This document shows positions 1 to 7,528 of a DNA stretch of 64,000 nucleotides, piece after piece. The notes under the pieces are model-generated. The model searched no databases and had not been told where the DNA came from. It worked only from the letters and a program-made list of their open reading frames with translations. A program made the position numbers and the translations under genes. Source of the DNA: Alphaproteobacteria bacterium (GTDB lineage Bacteria; Pseudomonadota; Alphaproteobacteria; Geminicoccales; Geminicoccaceae); assembly GCA_027045875.1 (NCBI GenBank), contig JALUAG010000072.1, positions 1 to 64,000 on the forward strand, in the 5' to 3' direction. How positions within the stretch are numbered: the first letter of the stretch is position 1; every line of letters begins with the position of its first letter.

Positions 1-41
1 AGCGCCCACTCCGCATCCGTCAAATCGTGGCGACCCTTCAT
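1..41 (-). CDS. IS5-family transposase, N-terminal fragment (runs off the window)
   Basis: Read on the minus strand, an ATG at 39-41 opens a frame beginning MKGRHDLTDAEWAL, which then leaves the window. This is the typical N-terminus of IS5/IS427-type DDE transposases (usual form xxRHDLSDxEWxxIxPLLP). Only about 14 codons are visible, so neither catalytic residues nor element subgroup can be judged. The call rests on this short recognisable stretch. Confidence 0.7.
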   Translation of the reverse strand, partial: MKGRHDLTDAEWA

Positions 42-118
42 CTGCAAGCTCCCACCGTTCGGAAGCTTGAATCACATCCCCCCCAAAGGAAATCCCTTTT
101 ATGTTTTATGGGTACAGG
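1..118 (-). mobile_element. End of an IS5-type insertion sequence
   Basis: About 77 bases separate the transposase start from the gshB stop codon, as expected for the 5' non-coding end plus terminal inverted repeat of an IS5-group element. The sequence is much more AT-rich than the surroundings (around 90-112) and ends just before CTAG at 121-124, a target type used by some IS5-group elements. The exact boundary is inferred because the other terminal repeat lies outside the window. Confidence 0.5.
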
Positions 119-120
119 AC

Positions 121-1083
121 CTAGGCGGCGGTGCCGCGGTGCTCGGCGCGGCGCGCCTCGATGACGTCCCAGATGCGGGCCTCCAGCGACACCCCGTCGA
201 AACGGTCGATCTCCTGCAGGCCGGTCGGCGAGGTGACGTTGATCTCGGTCAGCCAGCCGCCGATCACGTCGATGCCGACGAAAACGAGCCCCCGCGCCTT
301 CAAGACCGGGCCGATCGCCTCGCAGATCTCGCGGTCGCGGGCATCGAGGCCGGCCTTCACCGCCTTGCCGCCGATGTGGAGATTGGCGCGGGCGTCGTCG
401 GGCGGCGGAATCCGGTTGATGGCCCCCGCCGCCTCGCCGTCGATCAGCACGATGCGCTTGTCCCCCTGCCGCACCTCGGGAAGGTAGCGCTGCACCATCA
501 GCGGCTCGTCCAGCACGCCCCGGAAGAACTCGATCAGACTGTTGAGATTGGTGTCCTCGGGCCGCAGGTGGAAGACGCCGTTGCCGCCGTTGCCGTAGAG
601 GGGCTTCACGACGATGTCGCCCTGCTCGCGGCGGAAGGCCTTGATCTCCTCGAGGTCGTAGGTGATCAGGGTCGGCGGCATGAGCTCCGCGAACTGGGTG
701 ACGAAGAGTTTCTCGGGCGCATTGCGGACCGAGGTGGGATCGTTCACCACCAGGGTCTCGGGATGGATGCGGTCGAGCAGATGGGTGGCCGAGATGTAGG
801 CGAGATTGAAGGGCGGGTCCTGGCGCATCAGCACCACGTCCATCGCCGCCAGATCGATGGTCTCGGGCGCGCCGGCGGTGAAATGGTTGCCGTGCTCGCG
901 GCGCAGGACGAAGGGCCGGGCGCGGGCGACGATGCGGCCGTGCCGGTAGCTGAGATCGTAGGGGGTGTAGTGATAGAGGGCGTGCCCCCGCTGCTGCGCC
1001 TCGAGACCGAGCACGAAGGTGCTGTCGGTGTCGATGTCGATCTGTTCGAGCGGATCCATCTGGATGGCGACGGCGAGGGACAT
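121..1083 (-). CDS. gshB: Glutathione synthetase
   Basis: Encodes 320 aa of the bacterial GshB ATP-grasp family, which joins gamma-glutamylcysteine to glycine using ATP in the cytoplasm, the last step of glutathione synthesis. Visible features are the N-terminal MSLAVAIQMDPLEQI block, the Gly-rich ATP-grasp loop LYGNGGNGVF, the NRIPPPDDARANLHIGG segment and the C-terminal metal-binding block DVIGGWLTEINVTSPTG. The ATG at 1081-1083 fits the family start better than the longer frame from 1167. The stop codon lies within a few bases of an IS end, so the last residues could differ from relatives. Confidence 0.95.
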   Translation of the reverse strand: MSLAVAIQMDPLEQIDIDTDSTFVLGLEAQQRGHALYHYTPYDLSYRHGRIVARARPFVLRREHGNHFTAGAPETIDLAAMDVVLMRQDPPFNLAYISATHLLDRIHPETLVVNDPTSVRNAPEKLFVTQFAELMPPTLITYDLEEIKAFRREQGDIVVKPLYGNGGNGVFHLRPEDTNLNSLIEFFRGVLDEPLMVQRYLPEVRQGDKRIVLIDGEAAGAINRIPPPDDARANLHIGGKAVKAGLDARDREICEAIGPVLKARGLVFVGIDVIGGWLTEINVTSPTGLQEIDRFDGVSLEARIWDVIEARRAEHRGTAA

Positions 1084-1205
1084 GCGGAGACTTCCCGATG
1101 CGAGGCGGGCCCGGCGACGGGAGAGAGATTGGAGGGCGGGCGGCCGCTTGACAACCCTGCCGCCCACCCGCTTGGTGACGGCAGGCGAGCGAGGAGGAAC
1201 GCGCG

Positions 1206-1574
1206 ATGGCCTACGACGACGACAATGTCTTCGCCCGCATCCTGCGGGGCGAGATCCCCTGCAAGAAGGTCTACGAGGACGACTACGCGCTGGCCTTCCA
1301 CGACATCAACCCGCTCGCGCCCGTCCATGTGCTGGTGATCCCCAAGGGGCGCTACGTCTCGATGGTGGACTTCCACCGGAATGCCAGCGACGCCGAGATC
1401 GCGGGTCTGTTCCGGGCGGTCGGCAGGGTGGCCGAGAAGCTGGGGTTGAACGAGAGCGGCTACCGTATCCTCGCCAACAACGGCCGCGACGCCAACCAGG
1501 AGGTGCCCCACCTCCACATCCATATCTTCGGCGGCGCGCCGCTCGGACGGATGCTCAAGAAGATCGAGCGCTGA
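1206..1574 (+). CDS. HIT family nucleotide-binding protein
   Basis: A 122-aa histidine triad protein, complete for the family. The motif HLHIHIF near residue 101 carries the catalytic histidine that attacks nucleoside phosphoramidates or dinucleoside polyphosphates in Hint-type enzymes. The N-terminus (YDDDNVFARILRGEIPCKKV) matches Hint proteins. It is divergent from gshB and converges on the VanZ-like gene, overlapping its 3' end by 20 bases. The physiological substrate cannot be told from sequence. Confidence 0.93.
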   Translation: MAYDDDNVFARILRGEIPCKKVYEDDYALAFHDINPLAPVHVLVIPKGRYVSMVDFHRNASDAEIAGLFRAVGRVAEKLGLNESGYRILANNGRDANQEVPHLHIHIFGGAPLGRMLKKIER

Positions 1575-1938
1575 CCCGGGAGCGGCGGGCAGGGCGCGCG
1601 GCGACCAGGAGGATCAGGCTGGCCAGCAGCCAGCCGGTCGCCGCCCCGCCGCCGTTGGCGAGGAGATCGCCGTAGTCGAACTGCCGGTAGGGAAAGAAGC
1701 TCTGGCCGAACTCCAGAACGGCGCTCAGGGCGAACGTCGTGAGCGCGATCAGCGCCAGCATCGCATGGGAACGGGCGAAGCTGAAGGCGATCCCGCTCAT
1801 CAGCAGGTAGACGACGAAATGCACCGTCTTGTCGGAGACGCCGCCCGGCAGGGCGGTGGGCGTCCAGGAGAGCCAGGCGAGAACGGCCCAGGCGACGATC
1901 CAGCCGGCCAGCAGCAGATGTCTCGTGAGCTCGCGCAA
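1555..1938 (-). CDS. VanZ-like integral membrane protein
   Basis: A 127-aa membrane protein with about four hydrophobic segments. It carries VanZ-family signatures: the DKTVHFVVYLLMSG segment, then an ExGQ...PxRxxDxGDLLANxxG block (EFGQSFFPYRQFDYGDLLAN). The family is named after the teicoplanin-resistance accessory protein, but most bacterial members have no assigned role. Its 3' end overlaps the convergent HIT gene by 20 bases. Confidence 0.75.
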   Translation of the reverse strand: MRELTRHLLLAGWIVAWAVLAWLSWTPTALPGGVSDKTVHFVVYLLMSGIAFSFARSHAMLALIALTTFALSAVLEFGQSFFPYRQFDYGDLLANGGGAATGWLLASLILLVAARPARRSRVSARSS

Positions 1939-2037
1939 TCCCGGTTCCCCGTGCCACGCGGTCCGTCCGCAGGGCGCAATCCCTGCGGACGGACCTTAGG
2001 CGCGCTCCCGTCCCGGCGTCAAACGAAGCCCCGGCGA

Positions 2038-3570
2038 TCACTGTGCGCGGCGGATGCGCCCCTCCACCGCGGGCGCGATCTTGCCGCCGAGACCCGCCAC
2101 ATGGTCCATCACCGCGGTCGCCATGAGGGTGGCGCCCGAGGCGTCGATCAGCACCTTCCCCTTGGCGAGCATGGCGTAGCCGTCACCGCCGCCCAGCATG
2201 TAGTCGTTGGTGGCAACCTTGTAGACCCGCGCGGGATCCAGCGGTTCGCCGCCCACCTCCACCTCGAGGATGCGCTGGCCGGCGGGCCTCTCGGGATCGA
2301 ACACGAACCGCATGCCCGACACCTGCGGGAAGCGTCCGGCCTTCTTCTCCACCTGGCTGACCCCGTTCTCGAGGGCCGCCAGCAGATCGGCGCCCTCGAG
2401 CGCGACCAGCACCGTCACGTTGCCGAAGGGCAGCTCGGTGAGGATGTCCTTGCGGGTGAGCACCGTGCCCGGCGGGTAGGTGCGGTCGCCGCGGATGCCG
2501 CCGCCGTTGGTGAGGGCGACCTCGGCACCGGTCACGGCGCGCATGGCGTCGGCCACGAGATTGCCGAAATTGCTCTCGCGGGTGCGCACGGTCTCGCGTC
2601 GGGTGTCCAGCTCCACCGCCGCGGTGCCGACCGGAACCCCGAGCTCCTCGTCCAGCTTCTCGTTCCAGCGCGCGACGATGGCCGCCACCTCGGGGTCGGG
2701 GGAGACGCCGGCATTGTCGCGGTAACGCCATTCGGGCCGCCACATCACGACGGGCTTGCCGCGCTTCTCGCCCCGTCGCAGCACGATGTCCACCACCGGC
2801 AGGTAGCGGGCATCGTAGCCGGCCTTGATCAGCAGCTTGCCGCCTTCGTAGAAGGTGATGGGATCGTGCTCGTGCCCGCCGAGGACGATATCGAGCCCGC
2901 GCACCTCCCGCAGGAGTTCGCGATCGGTCTCGAATTCGAGATGGGTGAGGGCGACCACGAGATCGGCCCCCTCGTCGCGCAGCTTTTCCGTCATCGCCCG
3001 CGCCGTCTCGAGCACCGGCGCGAAGCGGATGTCCGGTCCGGGCGAGGAGAGGACGGCGGTTTCGGGCAGCACGAGACCGAAGAAGCCGATCCGGAAACCG
3101 CCCACCTCCACCATGGCGGTGGCCTTCGTGCCCAGCGCCGGCGCGCCGTCCGGCCCCAGCATGTTGGAGCCGAGCCAGGTGAAACGGGAGGCGGCGAAGC
3201 GCTGGCCGGCGATCTCGGGTCCGAAATCGAATTCGTGGTTGCCCGGCACCGCGAGGTCGAAGCCGAGGGCGTTGAAGATCTCGATCATCTGCTCGCCCTT
3301 GGTGAGACCGGAAAGGACCGAAGGGGAGAGCAGATCGCCGCCGAAGGTGACGATGGTGTCCGGGTTGCGGGCCCGCTCCTCCTCGAACAGGGTCATGAGC
3401 TCGGCGAGACCCCCCACCCCCTTCTTGGGCGAGATCTCGTAGACGTCGTTGAGATGGAGAAAGGTGACCCGCGCCTCCTGGGCGGCGGCGCCGACGGCCA
3501 GCGACAGCGATACCACGGCGGCCATCGCGAGAGCGAGGAAGGAGCGTCGCGTCGGAGCGGGAACCGGCAT
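2038..3570 (-). CDS. Tat-exported 5'-nucleotidase / metallophosphatase (UshA-like)
   Basis: A 510-aa periplasmic bifunctional metallophosphatase/5'-nucleotidase. The N-terminus has a twin-arginine signal (TRRSFLALAMAAVVSL) ending near AAAQ. The metallophosphatase domain shows its metal ligands in order: HLND, GGDLLSPS, PGNHEFD, LTHLEFETD and GGHEHD. The C-terminal nucleotidase domain contains LTNGGGIRGD, which helps bind the nucleotide. The ATG at 3570 is chosen over 3609 because GGGAGG lies 8 bases upstream and the Tat motif then falls near the N-terminus. It likely releases phosphate and nucleosides from external nucleotides. It stands alone. Confidence 0.92.
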   Translation of the reverse strand: MPVPAPTRRSFLALAMAAVVSLSLAVGAAAQEARVTFLHLNDVYEISPKKGVGGLAELMTLFEEERARNPDTIVTFGGDLLSPSVLSGLTKGEQMIEIFNALGFDLAVPGNHEFDFGPEIAGQRFAASRFTWLGSNMLGPDGAPALGTKATAMVEVGGFRIGFFGLVLPETAVLSSPGPDIRFAPVLETARAMTEKLRDEGADLVVALTHLEFETDRELLREVRGLDIVLGGHEHDPITFYEGGKLLIKAGYDARYLPVVDIVLRRGEKRGKPVVMWRPEWRYRDNAGVSPDPEVAAIVARWNEKLDEELGVPVGTAAVELDTRRETVRTRESNFGNLVADAMRAVTGAEVALTNGGGIRGDRTYPPGTVLTRKDILTELPFGNVTVLVALEGADLLAALENGVSQVEKKAGRFPQVSGMRFVFDPERPAGQRILEVEVGGEPLDPARVYKVATNDYMLGGGDGYAMLAKGKVLIDASGATLMATAVMDHVAGLGGKIAPAVEGRIRRAQ

Positions 3571-3646
3571 GATGGGCAACCTCCCGGCATGATTCGTGAG
3601 CGGCGCCATGGTGGCAGCCCCTACGGGCTACGGCAAGCGCCCGGGA

Positions 3647-4366
3647 TCAGCGGGCCGGTGCCCGCCAGCCGCGGGCGATGAGCTCCTCTTCGGTCGCCTC
3701 GTCGACCATCCGCATGCCCATGCGCGCCTCGAGGGAGGCGAGCGGATCCTCGGACGCGCCGGCCGGTCGATAACCACCGGTCTCCTGCGGGGCCTCTTCG
3801 AGGAGCGCCACCACGCGCCAGCGCCCGTCCGGCTGCCGGCAGGCGGTGCCCGTCACCATGCGCGCTCCCCGCGGTTGCTCGAAGCGCCGGCACCAGCTCC
3901 CGTCGGCGCGCCGCAGGGTGAGGAGAGGGAGCACCTCACCCGGGCCCACGACGCCGGAAGGCGTGGTCTCGAGCGCCTGCGCGACCACCGCCTCGCCGTC
4001 TTCCGGCCCCATTCGGCTGCCCGCGAGGAAGCCGATCACGAGGGCCAGGGAGGCGGCGAGGGGGAGGGCCATCCGGCGCAGGTTCCACCGTCCCGCCCCG
4101 GGCCGCGACTCGGGGAAGGGGACCACCCGATCCGTCGCCCGTTCACGGGCCAGCCGTCGCACCCGCGCCTCCAGGGCCGCCGGTACCGGTTCCGCGAGCG
4201 TCGAGGCGAAGGCCGCCCGCGCGAGCGCCGCGCTCTCCCGGTAGAGGCGCACCCGTTCGCGTGCCGCCGCGTCGCGGGCGAGCAGCCGCTCGATGCGGGC
4301 GGCTTCCTCCTCGGGCAGTTCGCCGTCCGCGTAGGCCATCAGCAGATCGTCGTCGATGGATGTCAT
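3647..4366 (-). CDS. Anti-sigma factor, single-pass membrane protein
   Basis: A 239-aa protein with the layout of an ECF anti-sigma factor: an N-terminal cytoplasmic helical domain (DDDLLMAYADGELPEEEAARIERLL), one membrane segment near residues 90-112 (ALPLAASLALVIGFLAG) and an outer domain of about 120 aa. No HxxxCxxC zinc motif is visible, so it is not a classical ZAS domain. Its ATG shares bases with the TGA of the sigma gene (ATGA), implying translational coupling and a matched dose. It probably holds the sigma factor at the membrane until an envelope signal releases it. Confidence 0.85.
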   Translation of the reverse strand: MTSIDDDLLMAYADGELPEEEAARIERLLARDAAARERVRLYRESAALARAAFASTLAEPVPAALEARVRRLARERATDRVVPFPESRPGAGRWNLRRMALPLAASLALVIGFLAGSRMGPEDGEAVVAQALETTPSGVVGPGEVLPLLTLRRADGSWCRRFEQPRGARMVTGTACRQPDGRWRVVALLEEAPQETGGYRPAGASEDPLASLEARMGMRMVDEATEEELIARGWRAPAR

Positions 4367-4881
4367 GGTCCGGATCTCCCGGCTTGCGGCAGCGCCGCGC
4401 CACGGGGCGCCTCGAGCAGGGCCACGAGCCTGCGCCGGGCACGCCCCAGCCGGCTCATGAGCGTGCCGAGCGGTACCGCCAGACGCTCGGCCGCCTCGCG
4501 GTAGGACAGCCCCTCGATGGTCACCAGCACCAGCGCCAACCGCTGGTCCTCGGGCAGCTCGTGGATGGCGCGCCGTACCGCCGCCAGGGTGAGATGGTCC
4601 TCGGTCTGGCGGCGGCCGTCCGAGCCCGCGAGTTCGACCACGTCCTCGAGGCCCACGGTGGTGTCCTCCCCTTTGCGGCGGCGACAGCGATCGATCCAGC
4701 GGTTCTGCATGATCCGGTAGAGCCAGCTGTCGAGGCGGGTCCCCGGCGTGAAGCCGGCACGTCCCCGGAGCGCGCGTTCGCACACCTCCTGAACGAGCTC
4801 GTCGGCGTCCTCCGGATCGCGGCAGAGGGCGCGCGCCATCCGGCGCAGGCGGGGGAGCATGGCGACCAGTTCTCGTTCCAT
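4363..4881 (-). CDS. ECF-type RNA polymerase sigma factor
   Basis: A 172-aa group IV sigma factor with only regions sigma-2 and sigma-4. Sigma-2 includes the DADELVQEVCERAL and RLDSWLYRIMQNRWID blocks; sigma-4 includes LPEDQRLALVLVTIEGLSYREAAERLAVPLGTL, with the helix-turn-helix that reads the -35 element. It is cotranscribed with the anti-sigma gene through an ATGA overlap and divergent from a small exported protein and a secreted subtilase. The shared intergenic region holds mirrored promoter candidates, suggesting that it controls both arms and itself. Confidence 0.93.
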   Translation of the reverse strand: MERELVAMLPRLRRMARALCRDPEDADELVQEVCERALRGRAGFTPGTRLDSWLYRIMQNRWIDRCRRRKGEDTTVGLEDVVELAGSDGRRQTEDHLTLAAVRRAIHELPEDQRLALVLVTIEGLSYREAAERLAVPLGTLMSRLGRARRRLVALLEAPRGAALPQAGRSGP

Positions 4882-4918
4882 CGTCCTTCCGGTGACGCGG
4901 CCCGCGTCCCGCTCTTCT

Positions 4919-4952
4919 CTAACGGAAACGGCGGAAGCGGGAAAATCATCCC
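4919..4952 (-). promoter_or_regulatory. Candidate ECF promoter for the sigma/anti-sigma operon
   Basis: On the minus strand GGGATGA (4946-4952) is followed by CGTTTC after 15 bases and CGTTAG after 21. The plus-strand promoter opposite has the same GGGATGA, with GGTTCT and CGTAAG at the same distances. The identical -35-like element and matched spacing suggest recognition by the adjacent sigma factor. Which of the two downstream blocks is the true -10 is undecided; 15 bases is the more usual ECF spacing. Confidence 0.5.
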
Positions 4953-4959
4953 GCCCGGT

Positions 4960-4993
4960 GGGATGAAAGCGCGCCGTTCGCGGTTCTCGTAAG
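4960..4993 (+). promoter_or_regulatory. Candidate ECF promoter for the exported protein/subtilase operon
   Basis: GGGATGA at 4960-4966 is followed by GGTTCT after 15 bases and CGTAAG (4988-4993) after 21. It mirrors the candidate promoter on the other strand, the two GGGATGA boxes forming a perfect inverted repeat (4946-4952 and 4960-4966) with 7 bases between. The start codon at 5041 leaves a short 5' leader. Confidence 0.5.
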
Positions 4994-5040
4994 CGATGGC
5001 GCGAGCCGCCCCGAACCGGAAGCTTGCAGGGAGACGACGG

Positions 5041-5349
5041 ATGGGCTTTGGACGTATCGCGCTGGTGGCGATGATCCTCGGAGGGAAGAGCCTGATGCCG
5101 TACGAGCCGGTCCGGTCGGATGCCGTCGGCCGCAGCGCGGCGCCGGCGACGGCAGCCGGTGTGGGCGAGCGGGAGAAGGCCCCGGGTGGCGTGCGAGACC
5201 CCGCCTCCGGCGGTTCCCCGCCGGAGAGGATGTTGCCCGCCGGTCCGGCCGCCGCGGGCCCGACATCGGATGTCAGACCGGCCGTATCCGCGCGGGCGCT
5301 GGGGCGTCCCACCCTGTTCGACTTCCTCCGCGGGATCGTCGGTGACTGA
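5041..5349 (+). CDS. Small exported protein of unknown function
   Basis: A 102-aa protein with a hydrophobic N-terminus (FGRIALVAMILGG), an Ala/Pro/Gly-rich middle and a conserved-looking C-terminus (RPTLFDFLRGIVGD). I do not recognise a family. The ATG at 5041 is preceded by a good ribosome site (GCAGGGAGA). It is the first gene downstream of a candidate ECF promoter and overlaps the subtilase start by 8 bases, so the two are probably cotranscribed. It could be a substrate, leader or partner of the protease; that is inference. Confidence 0.6.
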   Translation: MGFGRIALVAMILGGKSLMPYEPVRSDAVGRSAAPATAAGVGEREKAPGGVRDPASGGSPPERMLPAGPAAAGPTSDVRPAVSARALGRPTLFDFLRGIVGD

Positions 5350-6901
5350 ACCCGTGCAACGCCGATCGAACGGCCACCCGCCGCGGGCGGGCCTGCCGCT
5401 CCTGCTGGCGGCGTTGCTGATCCTCGGCCTCGCCTCCGGCGCCTGGTTTCCGGCGGGCCCCGGTCCGTTCGCGAAGGCGGCATGGGCGGACGACGACGGG
5501 GGCGACGACGACGGAAATGATGACAGCGGTGACGACGGCGGCAGCAGCGACAACGGAGACGACGACGGGAACGGTGACGGCGGCGACGACGGAGACAGCG
5601 ACAGCGGAGACGATGGCGGGGACGGCGACGGCGACGACGGGAGTGACGGGGACGGCGACGGCGACGACGGGAGTGACGGGGACGGCGACGGTGACGACGG
5701 GAGTGACGGGGACGACGACAGCGCGGACGACGGGGACGACGACGGCGGAGACGGCGAAGAGGAGGACGAGGAAGGGGAGGAGGCGAGCGAGGAGGGCCAC
5801 TCTGCGGCCACCCACCGTCTCCTCCCGCAGTGGCCCGAGGGCGAGAGCGGCGACCCCTTCCGGCCCCGCGACAGCGTAGTGGTTGCCGATCTGTCGGCAG
5901 CGGAGCTCGCGCTTCTCGAGGCGCGCGGCTTCCGGGTGCGGGATGCCCTGCGTCTCCTCGGCCTCGAACTGCGGGTGACCCGCCTGCGCCCGCCGCCGGG
6001 CATGTCGGCCGAGGCGGCGGCGGCCGAGCTCCGCCGCCTCGTGCCGCGCCGCACGGTCGATCTCGATCATCGCTACCGGCTGCAGCGGGGCGGCTGCGAA
6101 GGGGGCGGTTGCTGGCAGCTCCGACTGGTCGACTGGACCGGCGACCTCGACGGCTGCCGGCCGCGCCGGCCGGTCGGCATGATCGACACCGGCGTCGACC
6201 CGGGCCATCCGGCGTTGCGGGAGGCGGTCCTCGAGGTGCGCCATCTGGTCGAAGGTGCGCGCGCCGATCCGGGCCATGGAACGGCCGTCGCCGCGCTGCT
6301 GGTGGGAAGGCGCGGGGTGGGTCTGCTGCCCGGCTCCCGGTTGCTGGTGGCGGACGTGTTCACGGTCGACGAGGCCGGGCCGGTCACCGGTCCCCTCGAG
6401 ATCGCCCGCGGCCTCGACTGGCTGCTGCGGAGCGGCGCGTCGCCCATCAACCTGTCGCTGGCCGGCCCCGACAACGCGGTCCTGCGCCTCGCGGTCGCCC
6501 GGGTGCTCGAGGGTGGAGGGATCCTGGTGGCGGCGGCCGGCAACGGCGGGCCGCGGGCGGCGCCCGCCTATCCCGCCGCCTATCCCGGCGTGATCGCGGT
6601 CACCGCCGTCGACCGCGAGCTCCGACCCTATCCGCGGGCCAACCGCGGTCCCTACATCGCCTTCGCTGCGCCCGGCGTCGGGCTCCCGGCCGGCGACGGC
6701 CGGTCCGCCGTCTCCGGCACCTCCTATGCCACCCCCTTCGTCACCGCTGCCGCCGCGCTGCTGCTCCGGGGCGGAGGAGCCCGCACCCCGGCGGCGCTCG
6801 AGGATGCGCTCGCACGCCGCGCCCGCGACCTCGGTCCGCCCGGCCGCGATCCCGTGTTCGGCTGGGGGCTCGTGCGTCGTCCGCGGGGCTGCGGATCCTG
6901 A
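5342..6901 (+). CDS. Secreted S8 (subtilisin-like) serine protease with an Asp/Gly-rich linker
   Basis: From a GTG start inside the end of the upstream gene, this encodes about 519 aa. A hydrophobic signal or anchor (residues 17-35) ends at AKAAWA. A roughly 100-residue linker follows, almost only Asp, Gly, Ser, Asn and Glu. After a spacer of about 130 aa comes the peptidase S8 domain, with Asp282 (GMIDTGVDPGHP), His312 (DPGHGTAVAALL), oxyanion Asn401 (AAAGNGG) and Ser461 (SGTSYATPF), so the triad is complete. The acidic linker may bind calcium or span the envelope. Pairing with an ECF sigma system suggests an envelope-stress or surface-processing role. Confidence 0.85.
   Translation: MTEPVQRRSNGHPPRAGLPLLLAALLILGLASGAWFPAGPGPFAKAAWADDDGGDDDGNDDSGDDGGSSDNGDDDGNGDGGDDGDSDSGDDGGDGDGDDGSDGDGDGDDGSDGDGDGDDGSDGDDDSADDGDDDGGDGEEEDEEGEEASEEGHSAATHRLLPQWPEGESGDPFRPRDSVVVADLSAAELALLEARGFRVRDALRLLGLELRVTRLRPPPGMSAEAAAAELRRLVPRRTVDLDHRYRLQRGGCEGGGCWQLRLVDWTGDLDGCRPRRPVGMIDTGVDPGHPALREAVLEVRHLVEGARADPGHGTAVAALLVGRRGVGLLPGSRLLVADVFTVDEAGPVTGPLEIARGLDWLLRSGASPINLSLAGPDNAVLRLAVARVLEGGGILVAAAGNGGPRAAPAYPAAYPGVIAVTAVDRELRPYPRANRGPYIAFAAPGVGLPAGDGRSAVSGTSYATPFVTAAAALLLRGGGARTPAALEDALARRARDLGPPGRDPVFGWGLVRRPRGCGS
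5621..5714 (+). repeat. 30-bp tandem repeat coding the Asp/Gly linker
   Basis: A 30-base unit beginning GAGTGACGGGGACGGCGACG recurs at 5641-5670 and 5671-5700 with one difference, with partial copies before (5621-5640) and after (5701-5714). Each unit codes ten residues of the SDGDGDGDDG type. Because the unit is a multiple of three, copy number can change by slippage without breaking the frame. Confidence 0.85.
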
Positions 6902-6920
6902 TCCGCTGCCGCCGGATCGC

Positions 6921-7490
6921 TCAGTCGAGGGGCCGGACGAAGGTGAAGGCCCCGCGCGGCTCGCCGAGCGCGAAGCCGGTGGCGGCATCCGCCGGATAGC
7001 GGGCGCGAATGGCGTTCATGGTCTGGGGATCGACCTGGCTGCCGTGGCAGGTCAGGCAGATCCGGCCCGTCGGGATCGCCTTCATGTAATGCAGATATTT
7101 CCTGCCGCCGGTGTCCACCACCGCGGCATATTCGATCTTCGTCGGATCCTCGCCTGCGGCGACCCGCTCCAGAAAGCGCATCAGCACCGCCCGTTCCTCC
7201 GGACTGGGCGCGTTGCGCGGATTACGCACCCGAAGCGCGGTACGCCCTACCGCCCAGCCACTCTCGTTGGAGATCGCGGTGGCGTTTCCCGGTGCCTCGG
7301 CTCCGCAGACGCCGATGGCGTGCGGCGCGCCGTCGTCCTCGATGGCCGCCAGCAGCGCTCCCTTGAGCTCGGTGACATAGGTCCTGGCGAGGCCGCGCGC
7401 CTCCTCGACGAGACCGGCCGGCGGTTCCGCCGCCCCGGCCGCTGGGGCCAGGAGCACGGCGATCAGGAGGGGCAGGGCGAGTCTGCGCAT
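6921..7490 (-). CDS. Exported haem-binding protein, DUF3365/Tll0287-like
   Basis: A 189-aa protein with a signal peptide (RRLALPLLIAVLLAPAAGA). The body matches the Tll0287-like (DUF3365) fold, which covalently binds haem c: a CLTCH motif lies near residue 146, followed by GSQVDPQTMNAIRARYPADAATGFALGEPRG, typical of the family. The ATG at 7490 is preferred to the in-frame GTG at 7508 because GGAGGA sits 10 bases before it. Members are small periplasmic cytochromes or sensor modules. It is divergent from the next ORF and has no evident operon partner. Confidence 0.85.
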   Translation of the reverse strand: MRRLALPLLIAVLLAPAAGAAEPPAGLVEEARGLARTYVTELKGALLAAIEDDGAPHAIGVCGAEAPGNATAISNESGWAVGRTALRVRNPRNAPSPEERAVLMRFLERVAAGEDPTKIEYAAVVDTGGRKYLHYMKAIPTGRICLTCHGSQVDPQTMNAIRARYPADAATGFALGEPRGAFTFVRPLD

Positions 7491-7528
7491 GGCGTCGAAT
7501 TCCTCCACTGACAGGATCGGTATATGCG

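Noticed and set aside
1765-3681. A 638-codon plus-strand frame opposite the 5'-nucleotidase
   Set aside because: Antisense to a gene with all metallophosphatase motifs; no plausible start or fold of its own.
4996-5040. Upstream ATG at 4996 for the small exported protein
   Set aside because: It lies only a few bases after the candidate -10 and lacks a ribosome site, whereas 5041 has a clear one and begins the hydrophobic segment.
7491-7508. GTG start at 7508 for the Tll0287-like protein
   Set aside because: The GGAGGA ribosome site overlaps that GTG and is correctly spaced from the ATG at 7490, which also starts directly at the signal peptide.
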